Shown: positions 33,401 through 45,000 of the stretch, piece by piece
How positions within the stretch are numbered: the first letter of the stretch is position 1
How the letters are laid out: every line of letters begins with the position of its first letter
Origin: Limnomonas spitsbergensis
Taxonomy: Eukaryota > Chlorophyta > Chlorophyceae > Chlamydomonadales
Direction of reading: 5' to 3'
Assembly: GCA_037349105.1 (NCBI GenBank)
Contig: JAYJMM010000065.1
Coordinates: 310,001 to 374,000 of the forward strand
DNA: 64,000 bases
Made by a program: the position numbers and the translations under genes
Notes under the pieces: generated by a model
Database searches by the model: none
What the model was told of the DNA's origin: nothing
What the model saw: only the letters and a program-made list of their open reading frames with translations

Positions 33401-35691
33401 CCCTCACAGACATGGACGGTGATGTAGCTGATTTGTAGCTCAAGTGTGCCAAACCTTGACCGGCCTACAACCATTTGCCCAAGCAGCAGGGCTAGCTGCA
33501 CGCGCAGGTCCCCCTGGCTATAGGCTGTGATGTAGCTGAGTTCAGGTTTCAGAACTCTTAAAGATACAGAGCACTGACTACAGTATTCATACTCAGTGTT
33601 CATTTAAATGTGGCTCAGCTACATGTCAGCTACATTCCGGCCTCTGGCTGGAGGCCACATGTGTGGACAGCCGTGCTGCATTGGCCTCCAGTCGCAGGCC
33701 GGGCCAGGGTTAGTCCCAATCGGGCCTATGGTGGCCACGGGGCGGCCTGCCAAAGTGGACTCGCAGACGAAACAATAAGCACTGTATACACGGGTACCTC
33801 CTGGTCCTTGAGGGGTGCAACCTAAGGGACCGGCACATGATGCCAGGAAAATGCGACGGTCTGGATTTATTTGCGGTCAGTTTCAACGAGGGTATGAATA
33901 TGAAGGCATGAACAGGGAGGTAGGTACAGGACAGGGCATGCCATGGTCTGGATTCATTTGCAGTCAGTCTAAAGGAGGGTATGAACATGAGGGTATGAAC
34001 AGGGAGGTGGGTACAGGACAGTGCATGCCATGGTCTGGATTCATTTGCGGTCAGTTTCAAGGAGGGTATGAACATGAGGGTATGAACAGGCAGGTATGAT
34101 CAGGACAGATCATGTCATGGATCCTCTTTGGATATGACTTCTGGCTGGCTGTTCAAGCCATAGATATGACTAATTTCTGGTTAGTTACAAGGAAGGTATG
34201 AACTTGAAGGTAAATTAAGGAGGTACGAACAGGGAGGCATGAACAGGGAGGTAGGTGCAAGACAGGGAATGCTTTGGTTCCTTTGTGGATGTGACTTCTG
34301 GCTGGCTGTGCAAGCTGCAGCTCTGCAACTGCCTCTGACCCTCTTTGCTCGGCCATGAATAAAAATGAAATTGCTCCAAGCCTGTATCGGTTATCCCCAA
34401 ACGTGTGACAATCTGGAGTATTGTAAAAAGATCTGCGCCTGCGGCGCATTTGTGTGTGGGGGGGGTACTGCAAGAAGGCGTCCTCCTGGAAATCATTAAA
34501 ATAATCATAACAAGAGTGGAGGAGGAAATCATTAAACGAGTGGAGGAGGAGTGGTACACGGAATGGAGTTTATCCAAGCCTGCACACCCGGCCTAGGCTG
34601 CACTGCTAGCGCACATGGACATGGGAGCCCTGTCCAGCTGTTGACAGCGCGTCGTACCTAAGCACTAATCTCTTAACCCTGACTTACCTGCGCTTGCAGA
34701 TGAGAAGACGCATGCGAGATGGCCCCAGCCAAATCCCGCAATCCCCATGTACGAGACAGCAACCATGGGATGTGAGTACAGGTTTACAGATAGAGTGGTT
34801 TGCCTGAATACATTACCATGGTATAGCACGAGTGTCAAACATTTGAATCCAGTTTCAGCTTGTACGAGACAGCAATCAGGGGATATGAGTACAGGTCGAA
34901 AGCTGTAGTGGTTTGAATGGTTTGAATGAAGTGCCAAGCATTTGAATCGAGTGTCATTTCTTAGAAGAGATCCACCACGGGATGTGAGTTCAGGCTGAGC
35001 GCTTAAGTGGTTAGCCTCAGGAGTCAAGCATATGAATCCAGTTTCAATGTTTAGGAGATGGCAACCACGGGATGTGAGCTCAGACTGAGGGCTTGAGTGG
35101 TAAGCCTGATGTTGAGCATATGAATCAAGTTTCAAACATTCAGGAGACAGCCACCATGTGATGTGAGCTGCACTCCTAGGGCCTTGTGTGGTTTGGCTGA
35201 AGCATGTGGAGCGGAGATCTCGTCATCAAAATCCTAGCTGTGACTGACGAAAGCCAGAACCAGCTTGCTAGGCCCAAAGCCCTGAACTCATGTGCCCAGC
35301 TTGTCAACATGAATTGTTTGATAAGCCCCCGGCCCGACACCCGTTTGCTGAATCATAAGCCGAGAACCCTAGGTAAGCCATAAGCCCTGAACTGATGTGC
35401 CCAGCTCGTAAACATGAATCGTTTGCTAAGCCGAGGAACCTACACCCATTTGCTACACCACTAAGCCCTGAACCCTAGGTAACTAGGTAAGCCATAAGCC
35501 CTGAACCCATTTGCTGTATCCAAAGCCCTAAACCCTTTTCGCCCCCCCCCCCTGCAGACAAGGGCATCAAGACGGCCTACCTGCCCTCCAACACCGTGAT
35601 GATTAAGGCGGTCGAAGCACCTCAGGTCACCAAGGCTGACGGCCGGGTGGAGGGCAAGTTCACAGGGGAGTACAACTACAACTTCAACTGA
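30413..35691 (+). CDS. Small conserved-looking protein of unknown function, seven exons
   Basis: Exons are 30413-30431, 30702-30709, 31072-31131, 32306-32402, 33170-33214, 34700-34771 and 35558-35691. They total 435 nt and encode 144 aa. All introns are GT-AG, and phases match at every junction. The start is MSFNLPG; exon 2 is only 8 nt. Later segments read FNSHRLCNWQVPKTNE, FGTLTARSGRTGFIVDDKGH, SFNHHPE, THARWPQPNPAIPMYETATM and the end GKFTGEYNYNFN. There is no signal peptide, membrane segment or catalytic motif. The short, basic, Pro/Tyr/Asn-rich character and NHHPE-like motifs resemble small axonemal (microtubule inner) proteins, but that is a weak guess and I do not assign it. Introns 4 to 6 hold repeats derived from its own exon ends. 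Confidence 0.68.
32403..32665 (+). repeat. 30-bp array derived from the exon 4 donor junction
   Basis: Exon 4 ends CACCTGCTGGAGTCCTCAG before GTATTAAAGG. The intron then shows CTCTGGAGTGATCAAGAGTCCTCAG-like and CAGTTGGAGTCCCCAGGAGA copies. From about 32496 it becomes a regular 30-bp array of GGCCTCTTGCTGGACTGCTT plus AGTTAGTTAA, about six copies. The unit aligns over its full length with the exon 4 end plus donor. Confidence 0.85.
32790..33168. repeat. GATTGCCTTTTGATTGCC repeats before the exon 5 acceptor
   Basis: Pyrimidine/G words built on TTGATTGCC and GCCTGGATTG run up to the acceptor TTGATTGCCTTCCTTGCAG. A 76-bp segment with ATTGTTCATCGTCGCTGTTG is directly duplicated just before the exon. 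Confidence 0.8.
33300..33780. mobile_element. Two facing copies of a dispersed noncoding repeat family
   Basis: The copy at 33603-33780 (+) begins CTCAGCTACATGTCAGCTAC. It passes through GTGCTGCATTGGCC and GGCCGGGCCAGGGTTAGTCC and ends in GGGCGGCCTGCCAAAG. The copy at 33303-33560 is the same family reversed (GGGCGGCCACCACTGGGC ... GATGTAGCTGATTTGTAGCT). Other copies: + near 17069, 28664, 51715, 53615 and 54015; - near 2325, 5605, 31460, 37020 and 45125. I see no coding capacity, so it is probably a short non-autonomous element. Confidence 0.7.
33840..34260. repeat. About 80-bp tandem repeats, small-gene intron 5
   Basis: Four to five units contain GGTCTGGATTCATTTGCGGT, GGAGGGTATGAACATGAGGG and GAACAGGGAGGTAGGTACAG. 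Later copies (after 34110) are degenerate. Confidence 0.85.
34772..35165 (+). repeat. Decaying echoes of the small-gene exon 6 donor
   Basis: Exon 6 ends TACGAGACAGCAACCATGGG followed by AT and GTGAGTACAGG. Copies at about 34861 (TACGAGACAGCAATCAGGGG), 34963, 35051 and 35140 (GGAGACAGCCACCATGTGAT) each keep the GATGTGAGyTCAGG-like donor. They are spaced roughly 85-110 bp apart and diverge with distance. Confidence 0.85.
35230..35540. repeat. AAGCCCTGAACCC repeats in small-gene intron 6
   Basis: Three or four degenerate units use AAGCCCTGAACTCATGTGCC, CAGCTTGTCAACATGAAT and ACCCTAGGTAAGCC. They end in AAAGCCCTAAACCC and a C-run before the acceptor at 35557. Confidence 0.7.
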
Positions 35692-38569
35692 AAACGCTCT
35701 GAGGTCCCTCAGGCACCTTCTTCTTCTCCGGAAATATACAGCCAGTGGCTTTCGGCTGCGTGGAGGGCAAGTTCACTAGAGGCTGCAACAACATAAAATT
35801 GTTTGTGGATGTTGCGACTTTCGAGCCTTCGGGGTGCTCAGGGGTGGCATGTCCCTCATGCCTTCCCAGAGCCAAGTACTCCCCTAAAGGACGGGGAGGA
35901 TACTTGGCTCTGGGAAGCTGCAGCTGTGGAGGAGCCTGGACATGATGGCCAGATGGGCTGATACCTTTTAGTCCCACCAAGCGCCATGCTGTTACGACAG
36001 CTCGTGACACCACACATACCCCCTTCTGAAGGGATAGCGCCCGCCGCTGGGTCCAATAGTACCCTACAGGAGTCGAAACGCCTGCCTCTGGGTCTGGAGA
36101 TGCCCTATAGTAAGAGTAACGCCCGCCACTAGGTCTGGAGACGTCTGGGGCAGTGATTTAGTGAAGGGAACCTTTTTCTGGAATACAGGCAGGGTGAGCT
36201 GCCATGTATGACTATGAGTGCCCGGGCAGGGCAAGCCAGAATTTGTATTATTTTATTTACCGTTGACCAAAAACTTGTTATTTACTTTGTTCCATTCCTG
36301 TGTGCAATGGGTCAGAAGAACTGTGCTGGCGTCCAGCCCACTGTGCTGGCGTCCAGCCCACTGTGCTGGCGTCCAGCCCACTGTGCTGGCGTCCAGCCCA
36401 CTGTTTTCCCGAATGGCTGTCCTAGTTTATGTAGTGCCCGAACCGGTTCAGTTTGCACCATGCACCTGTACCGAGCATCAATTAAAAGGCTTACCTGGAC
36501 AGAAACAGTTCCGTAAAACAAACACAAACACACATGATGACCTTGCATCAGATTATCTGTTTGCTGATGTCGGCACAAGAGAGACGGCCGCTTGGTATGA
36601 CTGAGTGCCAAATTGAGGCCTGGGGTCACCAAATTGAGGTATGGGGCCTGGTATACTCTGTTAAACGAGAGTATTTAAGTTATGATTCAGCTACCCAATG
36701 ACCTTCGACCAGTAAGACCTAATGCAGCATGCCCTGCTACTATTCGCACTTAGCTTTGAATCCTTTGATCCAATCCATGAGTGGTCCGCGAGGGTCCAGA
36801 AAATGGCTACACAGCGGCCAGGTGAAAGTGGTCTGACACGCACAAGAAGATTACAGCTGACTTAGTGCGACTCCTGATGGCTAATCCAGTATAAATAAGT
36901 TCCCACCCTGGCGGAACGCTCACAATTACAGTGTTGGGCAAAAACCTGTTGCCGGTGCAGATGTTACACGGTATTTCAGCATGAGGTTCACCTGCACCGG
37001 TCTAGTCTCTTCAGGGGCAGGGGATACGCCCCCCCCAAGGCCCGGATGTAGCTGAGATGTAGCTGAGTTTTAGTCAAGCCCTCGGTCAAGCCTCGAAAAA
37101 GGAAACACCGCCAATAAACCACCCAGTCGATGGTGCAATCAGCTGGCTGCTAGTTGCAGTTTCCTCATTTTTACAGGCCAGCTTAACATGTGACCGAAAG
37201 TATTTATTACTGTACAGTTATATCAGGGAGAACATGCAGGCGGGGGTAATAAGGTACAGGTATTCACAGGAGGTCAATGACGTTACACCTCTGGGCCCTG
37301 CTCAAAAAGGCTCGGCTGCATGGGCGCCCAACTGTCCCGTTGGAAGGAAAGAATCTCAAGGTAGGTAATACAAGTCACCCCTACTCTCACAGTAGGTGAT
37401 ACAAGCCACCAACCCTACTCTCACAGTAGGTGATACAAGTAGATACATGGTATTGCAATAACAGAGCTGCAATGGCTATTCTGCTGCAAACACGCAGACA
37501 GCACAAATTGACGATACATACAGGATCCCAGTCGATGGCACGAGTTTGTTCGCGTCGAAGCATCACGAAGCAAGCAAACATGCCTCTGAGACTCTACATG
37601 CAGGCCGGCATGATGGGCAGACAGGAATGCACCATACGGTACATCTTGGCACACCGCAGTACGCCATGGCGAAAAGTGTAGGCATTATTTTGCTTGAACT
37701 TAGCAAAGTGTGAGGCTGGCCGCCCTTGAAAGCCTGAGACGCAAGCATAGAAAACAGCCCGCATGCGCATGGGGCCCTCGTCGACAGCTGAGAAAAGGCG
37801 AGCAGGAACAGGAAAGGCACACGACCAACAAGCCCTCACACAGCCGCAATAACTTATGCGTAAATGATAGACTTAGGTATGAAAACATAACTGTTGCCCC
37901 GCCTTGACATCCCTCTAGCCAGTGCATGCTATACCGCCAGATGCCCTCACATCAGCGGTTGTGGTATGAACAAATATGTGGGTGTGAACAAATGTGAAGG
38001 TCCTCCCAACTACGGTACAGAATGAAGCAGATGCCATGGCGGCAGCGCTCGTAATAAAACAGGACGGAATGAAGGCAGCGACGTATGCCCTAATATACCG
38101 CCAAGCAAATAAAGGAGGCCAACGACATGAAAAAGAAATGAAGGTAGGGACAGCACAGACATGTCACCAATGTAGGACATGCCAAGGAATTAAGCTTATG
38201 AGTCATGAGTCTGGGCAGGGATCGATAAGCCACTCGCCTTTCTCATGCCCGATTTCACGTGCCATATACGGTACATCTATACATCACTTGATGTACAAAG
38301 GTCCACTGCCGGCGCTGTATTTCTTTAGCTCTCACACACACACCATGTCGCCATCAGGCCTACCAACTCTCTTGCGCTTTATTGGGACAAACCAATTGCA
38401 AAAGTAAAAAACAGGCCCTCATATTGCTAATACGACCGATTGCAAAAGTAAAACCCAGCCCTCATTGCTAATACGACCGATTGCAAGATACAGCAAGAAT
38501 AATATCAGCATCATCATCCAACCCTACACTCGCATGTCCTACAGCTGCCCGGATCCTTCCTCCACTAGT
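35692..38569. other. Region between the small gene and the - strand repeat-protein gene
   Basis: No gene recognised. It holds a partial copy of the small gene's last exon (GTGGAGGGCAAGTTCAC at about 35760), a long hairpin at 35862-35917, degenerate GCGCCCGCCGCTGGGTC units near 36040-36150, four tandem copies of a 20-bp unit CTGTGCTGGCGTCCAGCCCA at about 36323-36403, a hairpin-element relative near 37275-37360, and a direct duplicate CTACTCTCACAGTAGGTGAT at about 37380-37435. Confidence 0.55.
35862..35917. other. Long near-perfect hairpin
   Basis: The left arm CTTCCCAGAGCCAAGTA is the exact reverse complement of the right arm TACTTGGCTCTGGGAAG (17 bp). The stem extends through CTCCCC and GGGGAG with a small bulge, leaving a loop of about 8 bases (TAAAGGAC). 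It lies about 170 bp past the small gene's stop, in its likely 3' UTR or downstream flank. Confidence 0.85.
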
Positions 38570-41500
38570 TTACTGGTGCTGCTGCTGCATCCGTGCCGCG
38601 AGTCCCAGCAGTACATCGCTCCACACTTCCACACTGCTGTCCACACCGGCTCCCCCAGAGCTGCTGGTGCGCCCTCTGCTGGAGCAGGGGGACAGCGGCT
38701 CTCTTCCGGCATGCATCAGAGGGAGCGGGGACACGGCCTCATCTTCGGCACGCTTGCTCCTGATGGCCCCGCGAGGACGGATCGGCAGTGAGGGCGCTGA
38801 CTCATCCCAGCAGGGGGACAGCGGCTCTCCTCCGGCATGCATCAGAGGGAGCGGGGATGCGGCCTCATCTTCAGCGCGCTTGCTCCCGACAACTCCTCCA
38901 GTACGGATCGGCAGTGAGGGCGCTGACGACTCCCAGCAGGGGGACAGCGACTCTCCTCCGACATGCATCAGAGAGTGCTGGGACGCGGCCTCAACGGCTG
39001 CGCGCTTGCTCCAGATGGCCCTGCGAGGACGCATCGGCAGCGGGGGCGCTGATACCTCACAGCCCGACGCTGCAACTGATGCCCCGCAACGGCTGGGTCC
39101 TGAGCCGTGTGGGCTCATGGGGAAGAGGGGCGCTGTCACGGGCCAGGTAGTCGATGAGGGAGAATCACCAAAGTCCGCAAGCAGCAGGGCAGGCAGCCTG
39201 ATTTCCGCTGCAAGCTTGTCAAGTTCTGGGATGGAATCAGCAGCCTGGCTCTCAAAGAGAGGGTTCAGGTGCAGGTTCAGCGGTGGCCGGGGGCTGAGTG
39301 CCTCGAACAGAGGGTTGCGAGTCAGCAGCGGCTGAGGCTGGGGGCTGACATCCTCAAACAGAGAGTTGTGTGTCATGAGCGGTTGAGGCCGAGGGCTGAC
39401 ATCCTTGAACAGAGGGTTGCGAGTCAGCAGCGGCTGAGGCCGGGGGCTTAGTGCCTCAAACAGAGGGTTGCGAGTCAGGAGCGGCTGAGGCTGGGGGCTG
39501 ACATCCTCAAACAGAGGGCTGGGAGTCAGCAGCGGCTGAGGCCGGGGGCTGACATCCTCAAAGAGAGGGTTTGAAATCAGCAGTTTTGGCCCTGGGCTGT
39601 CTCTCTCAAAGAGAGGGTTGCGAGTCAGCAGCGGCTGTGGCTGAGGGCTCAGAACCTCGAAGAGAGGGTTGGAAGTCAACAGCGGGGGCCCAGGGCTGAC
39701 ACTATCAAACAAGGGGCTGGATGACAGCAGTGGCTGCCGCTGGGGCCTGAGCGTCTCAACGGCATATGGAGAGGAGGCGATGCAACAGGAAACGCAGTCA
39801 GAGGAAGATTCACCTCCCTCAGAGGCGGTGGATGCTGGCTGGCGCTCCAGGAGGGAAGGTACTGTTGGCTGGTGCTGCTGCATGGGAGGGAGATGCAGGC
39901 TGGCCAGTATCGTCTTCTTTGGAATCTGAATGTTGCCCTCAGGGGTCGTAGCCGCTGGCCGGCGCTCAGGGAGGGAGGGAGCCGTTGGCTGGTGCTGCTG
40001 CATGGGGGGGAGGTGCAGGTTGGCCAGTGGCGTCCTCTTTGGAATCTGAATGTTGCCCTCAGTAGCAGGGGACGCTGGCCAGCGCTCAGGGAGGGAAGGT
40101 GCCGTTGGCTGGTGCTGCTGCATGCGAGGGAGGTGCAGGTTGCCCAGTCGTGTCCTCTTTGGAATCTGAATGTTCTTCTCAGAGGCCGTGGACGCTGGCC
40201 GGCGCTCAGGGAAGGAAGGTGCCGTTGGCTGGTGCTGCCGCATGGGAGGGAGGTGCACATTGGCCAGAGGCGTCCTCTTTGGAATCTGAATGTTCTCCTC
40301 CGAGGCCGTGGACGCTGGCCGGCGCTCCGGGAGGGAGGGTGCCGTTGGCTGATGCTGCTGCATGGGGGGGAGCGATGTCCTTGTGGAGACGCTGCTGCCT
40401 CGCAGGGCACTCGCCGCCATAGCTGACATGCTGTGCCTCAGCATGATGTAGCACCTGCATGAGCAACGGCCATGACACATTTTGGTTAGCAAGTGACGTG
40501 CGTGGATGCAATATTTCTGGGCCGGCACAAAGATAAGTGGTTTAGGGTTGAGGGTTTAGTTGCTTACCAGAGTCAACAGTGCAAACAGAGGAGCTTCGCA
40601 GAACGTATGCCTTGGTAGCACGACACAGCACTGTGATAAGGCACAGCTTTAGCCGGTATGCACTTCCAAGATGCAGCTTGATATGGCACAGGTTAAGCCG
40701 GAATGCACTTCCAAGATGCAGCTTGATATGGCACAGCTTTAGCCGGAATGCACTTCCAAGAGGGAGCTTGATACGGCAGCTGTTTGGCCGGAAGGCACTT
40801 CTATGATATGGCATGATACGGCAGCTATTTGGCCAGATTGTGCTACCATGCCGCATGCAGCGTGCTAACAGCTCTTGATCTAGCAGGTAACGAAATTGGA
40901 ATCTCACTTGTAGCATGACGAAGCGATGTTCTGGAGCATCTCTGTCAGGTTGGGAATCTTCAGTGGTGAGGTCACGAAGGGTGCTGCATCATTGCCTAGA
41001 GCGCAGGTAAAAATGAAGCCAGGTCAGAAGAAGCAGCAAGGTCAAAATATATGTTTGGAGAAGAGGATGCGCATGTAAGAATGAAGCCGGGTAAGAAGAG
41101 GCAGCAGGGACAAAAAATGTTGGGAGAAGAGGATGCCCTGGAGCAGGAAATGAAACATGCATGCCGCACATCTGCAAAGCCGCTGAAGTGGCATGCATGG
41201 CGCAGGGCACATGCATGGGGAAGGACCATGTGCTCGCATGGCTGTATGGCAGTGCATCTGATACCTATCGGTAGCGGCATGCATTGCCATGCAGTCATGC
41301 GCGCATTTTTGCGCGAGGCAGGTATTGAGTTGCAAACTGACCATTCGCGATTTCAGCAGACTGTGAAGGCTCACGAAGCTCATCTGTGCAGTCGAGGGCA
41401 GCTGTGCTGCTGCCATGGCCAGCCTGCCAGGAGCGCCTGCTGCATGCAAATTGATGAGAGGGGACAGCGTCAGGATCGTAAATGAGGGACAGGTTTCAGG

Positions 41501-41930
41501 AGTGACGTGGGAGCGAATCAACGCTGCCGTATGCTATTTCGATTGCTTTCATCAATAATAATTGTACACGAAGCTGTGCTCGACTTTGCGGGGACAGCGC
41601 TTTCAAAATCCCCGAGAGAGGGCAAGCTGGCTTTCAGGCTGCTGCTGCATGCGCTGGCTATCAGGCAGGTAGGCAGGATCGTGGCTTCCCGGCGGGTTGT
41701 GGAAGGCGTTCCGGAATAATGAGAAAATGTATCAATCAGTGATGAGTGACACAGGGTCTGCGAGCTCGGATGTCTGGAAGCATAGGAATATTCTGGAACT
41801 CACAGGTTAGCACATCGTCTAGCCCGACAAGCCTCGTGTCCGATGACCCGCTTCGGCCCAAACCAGAGCACATCTTCTTCCTGGAGGGTCGGGGTGGGTC
41901 GGGGCCACAGGTCGGGGCGGGCGTCGTCAT
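38570..41930 (-). CDS. Repeat-structured protein of unknown function, partial model
   Basis: The large last exon runs 40454 to 38570 (stop). The exon before it, 40995-40908, splices in phase (aa|g) and reads FVTSPLKIPNLTEMLQNIAS. A likely first exon is 41930-41804 (MTTPAPTCGPDPPRPSRKKM); the exons between are unresolved. After ALRGSSVSTRTS the last exon encodes five units of about 44 aa with LPPMQQHQPTAPSLPER and NIQIPKRTPLANLH. Then come about ten units of 17 aa (PQPLLTRNPLFEDVSPR), a short spacer (KLAAEIRLPALLLADFGDSP), and four units of about 43 aa with SAPSLPIRPRGAIRSKRAED and SPLPLMHAGGEPLSPCW. Repeats are maintained in frame, unlike the intronic satellites. No known fold recognised; probably disordered. 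Confidence 0.6.
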
Positions 41931-42076
41931 GGTGATTGAGAGCGAAATTGAACTCGAGTTCGATACGAGGGCGGAGAGCAACTTAAGATGTCGCTAAAAT
42001 GATTTGAAATATGGGAGGGGGAGATATGACAACGGACACTGCATGCGACAGTCGGCACGACATTTGATAGGTCCTA

Positions 42077-42084
42077 CTTATATA
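42077..42084 (-). promoter_or_regulatory. Possible TATA box for the - strand repeat-protein gene
   Basis: On the - strand the sequence reads AATATATAAGTAGG, with TATATAAG at 42084-42077. It lies about 150 bp before the proposed ATG at 41930, a reasonable distance for a TATA element plus 5' UTR. Confidence 0.4.
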
Positions 42085-42099
42085 TTACCGAGGAGGGAG

Positions 42100-45000
42100 T
42101 GAAAATGTCGCCGATTGCCGTGCATCCAAGGCAATCTGCCATGATTTCTTCAGTGAAGACGATTCCTGTGCGCGAACATGATTTGGATGAGTACAGTTTG
42201 ACAGACAATTACTTGCCAGAGGTCTTAAAAGACCTGCTGGCTAACAAACAGCGGATATAGCTTGAGCCTTGAGCAACTAATAGTTGCAACAGCATGCTAC
42301 AGCAGGCATACCATGGCATGTCGACACAACGAAGAGCTGGATAGCTAGCAAGCGAGGCTCTGCGCGTCTTTTCTATCCGCATTCCTACCTTGATTGGGAT
42401 GTCTTCTTGTAGAAAAATCGGCAGGTCGAGACGTGCCGTATCTTAGGTGCATGCACCTTGCTTGCTAGTTTTATTTTAGCTCGCTCGTGTGCGGCAGCAG
42501 GTTCTGCAGGCTTGCTAGTACTAGGACGGTGGGCACAAAATCAAGTTGCAAAGAGCAAATTATAGTTCAAAAAGCAAATGGCCAGCTCCAGGAGGGGCTC
42601 GTCAAGGAGGATGGATGGGCGGGGCACGAAATCGAGTTGAAAGATTGAGGAAATTAAGTTGATGAAAGCAATCAAAGAGCACATGGCCAGCTCTGGGAGG
42701 AGCGGTGCTTATATGGGTTTGCGGTGGTTTTTGGAGCGGTGGTTTGCTTGGAGGGCGCTGCCGCTTCTGATTGCTAGCGAGGAGCCGAGGACATGTCAGA
42801 AGGTGTGCATGCACGGGGACACATTTTTTATTTTTGGTGGGCATCGCGGGTGACATGATTGTCGCCCGCGGCCGCCCACCCAGCCCAAGCAACCGACTGG
42901 ACGTCTAAGATTAGCATGACATACATCACATATCGTTACACATTTTTAGGGATCTCCTTCATGGGAGACTGTAAAAAAAGTGTGCCAAGAAAAAAAAGGC
43001 ATTTTCCCGGCATTTTAAAGCTGGCATTACGCCGAAGGCCACCCGAAGGTGCCGAAGGCGGAAAACCTTGGGAGATAAGAATCGCCGATATTTTCCACGT
43101 ATCCTACCGATACTTCCCGCAGGCATTTTCTTTTATTTGTTGGGTGATTGCTTCAGCTACATTTTAGCCATCGGTTCCCTATATACAGCCCCCTGATTCA
43201 GCCTATGAGCGGCCGGGGAGGCCTAAATTGATTAGATTGATGGAATGATGGTGCTGCCGGTCCAGCTTTGGCATTCATTGCTACCGACTGATGCTTGCTT
43301 TCAATGCCCTAGCGTCCAGTTTAAACCACGGGATCGAACTAATTTGGGCAGGTGAGTAGTGAGGTAGTCCCTTGCACGTACATTCTTTTACAGTTTTTGA
43401 GGGCTAGCTAGGCTCTAGAAACATGCAGGATTCCTATAATTTATTTTCAGTTTTTTCTGTTGTCCCATTCTCAACCTGAAAGTTGGAGGCCCGCGTGGCC
43501 AAGCCTTCTCGAGCAGGGCCCAAGTGGCAATGACGTTTCACCTATGGGCCCTGCTCATCTGCTCATTAGGCTCGGCCACGTCGGCGCCCAACTGTCTTGT
43601 TGGAAACTGAAAAGTGAATGCAAAAGGGAGAGAAAGGATAAAGATGTATACTTCCTACAAATCTCCCTTAAAAAGGGGAAACTCCCTACAAATACTCCTT
43701 GAAAAAGAGGAAATCTCGTTAAACAAAAAAGAGGCCTGCCTTTCTCATGCATTTCATCCAGGTCCACAAGCATCCTGCGACCTAGGTGCACAGCCCTGCC
43801 CGGCTGCCCCTGCCTTTCTCACTCCGATAACTCCAATCATTCGATCCTGAAAGCCTACACATAATGCAATCTATATATATGCAGTTATGCGCACAGCCAT
43901 GCCATGCTTTTCTCATGACTATCATCCGGCTCCACAAGCATGCCACTTTGGTGCACAGCCTTGCGGCCCTGCCTTTCTCACTCCTATCATTCGGTCGCAC
44001 AAATGAGTGACTATGCAAGCACAACAGCCATGGCCCATCCATTTGCCTTCATGTACGGCATGCATGCTCATGAGCTCGTCCATGATCATTTTCAGTTCTG
44101 CATTGAGTGCAATGCTGCGTACCGGAAGTGGGCAAACTCATTGCACATGGCTGCCTGCATGGTGATCCGCCTGCCGGCGCTTGGTTGCAGTTGAGGTGCG
44201 TGTTGCCTCCCTCGGGCTCCGGCATGCTGGCCAGTGGGTCTGGATCCGGTCTGGATCATCCATGTATGTTCGATCGTGAGTGCGGCAAAGTCACACTCCT
44301 ATATCTGTCCTCAGGCAAGCAGTAGATCACCCACTGAGTCCGCCAAAATGGAAAGAATCTTCAGCAACCAGGGCTTGTGAAGAACTCGGTAGCTACGTTA
44401 GTTTACTTTTCTTTCGCTAGGACTTTACAAGGCAGTAGTTTACGAGGCATACCTGAAGTACGGTACACCAAATTATTGTCCATCCACACTCACTAGAGCT
44501 TTTTGCAAACTGTTGTGATACACAAGTGATGGAGCTATCGTGGCATGCCGTACATGCTCCTTATCGTCTGGTGCAAATTCTTGTATCGTTTGAGTGAGAA
44601 ATCGAAATTTATTATGAAGGAGTCTGTCTGTTTTCAAATGGATCTTTTTTTAGTTAATCCCTCCTGGATTTGTTGGTGGGTTTTGTGGGCTGCTGCCTCA
44701 TTGCACGGGATCGGCTTGGAATATTGCTTTCTGCAGTGGCTGCCACTCTTCTGGAGGGCGCTTATCAGGTGACAAACTAGACAAACAAATACAGATGCGT
44801 GCCACGTGGGGTGTGGGGATGCTTTGTGGATTTGGACTTGCTGGCTCATGCATGCAGCCCATGAAAATGTATGCAACCATGCAACCCATAAATCCACACA
44901 GCCCAAGGATCCATGCAGCCCAATGATCCATGCAGCCATCCATCTATGCAACCCAGGGATCCATGCACTCCAAGGATCCATGCTGCCCAGGGATCCATGC

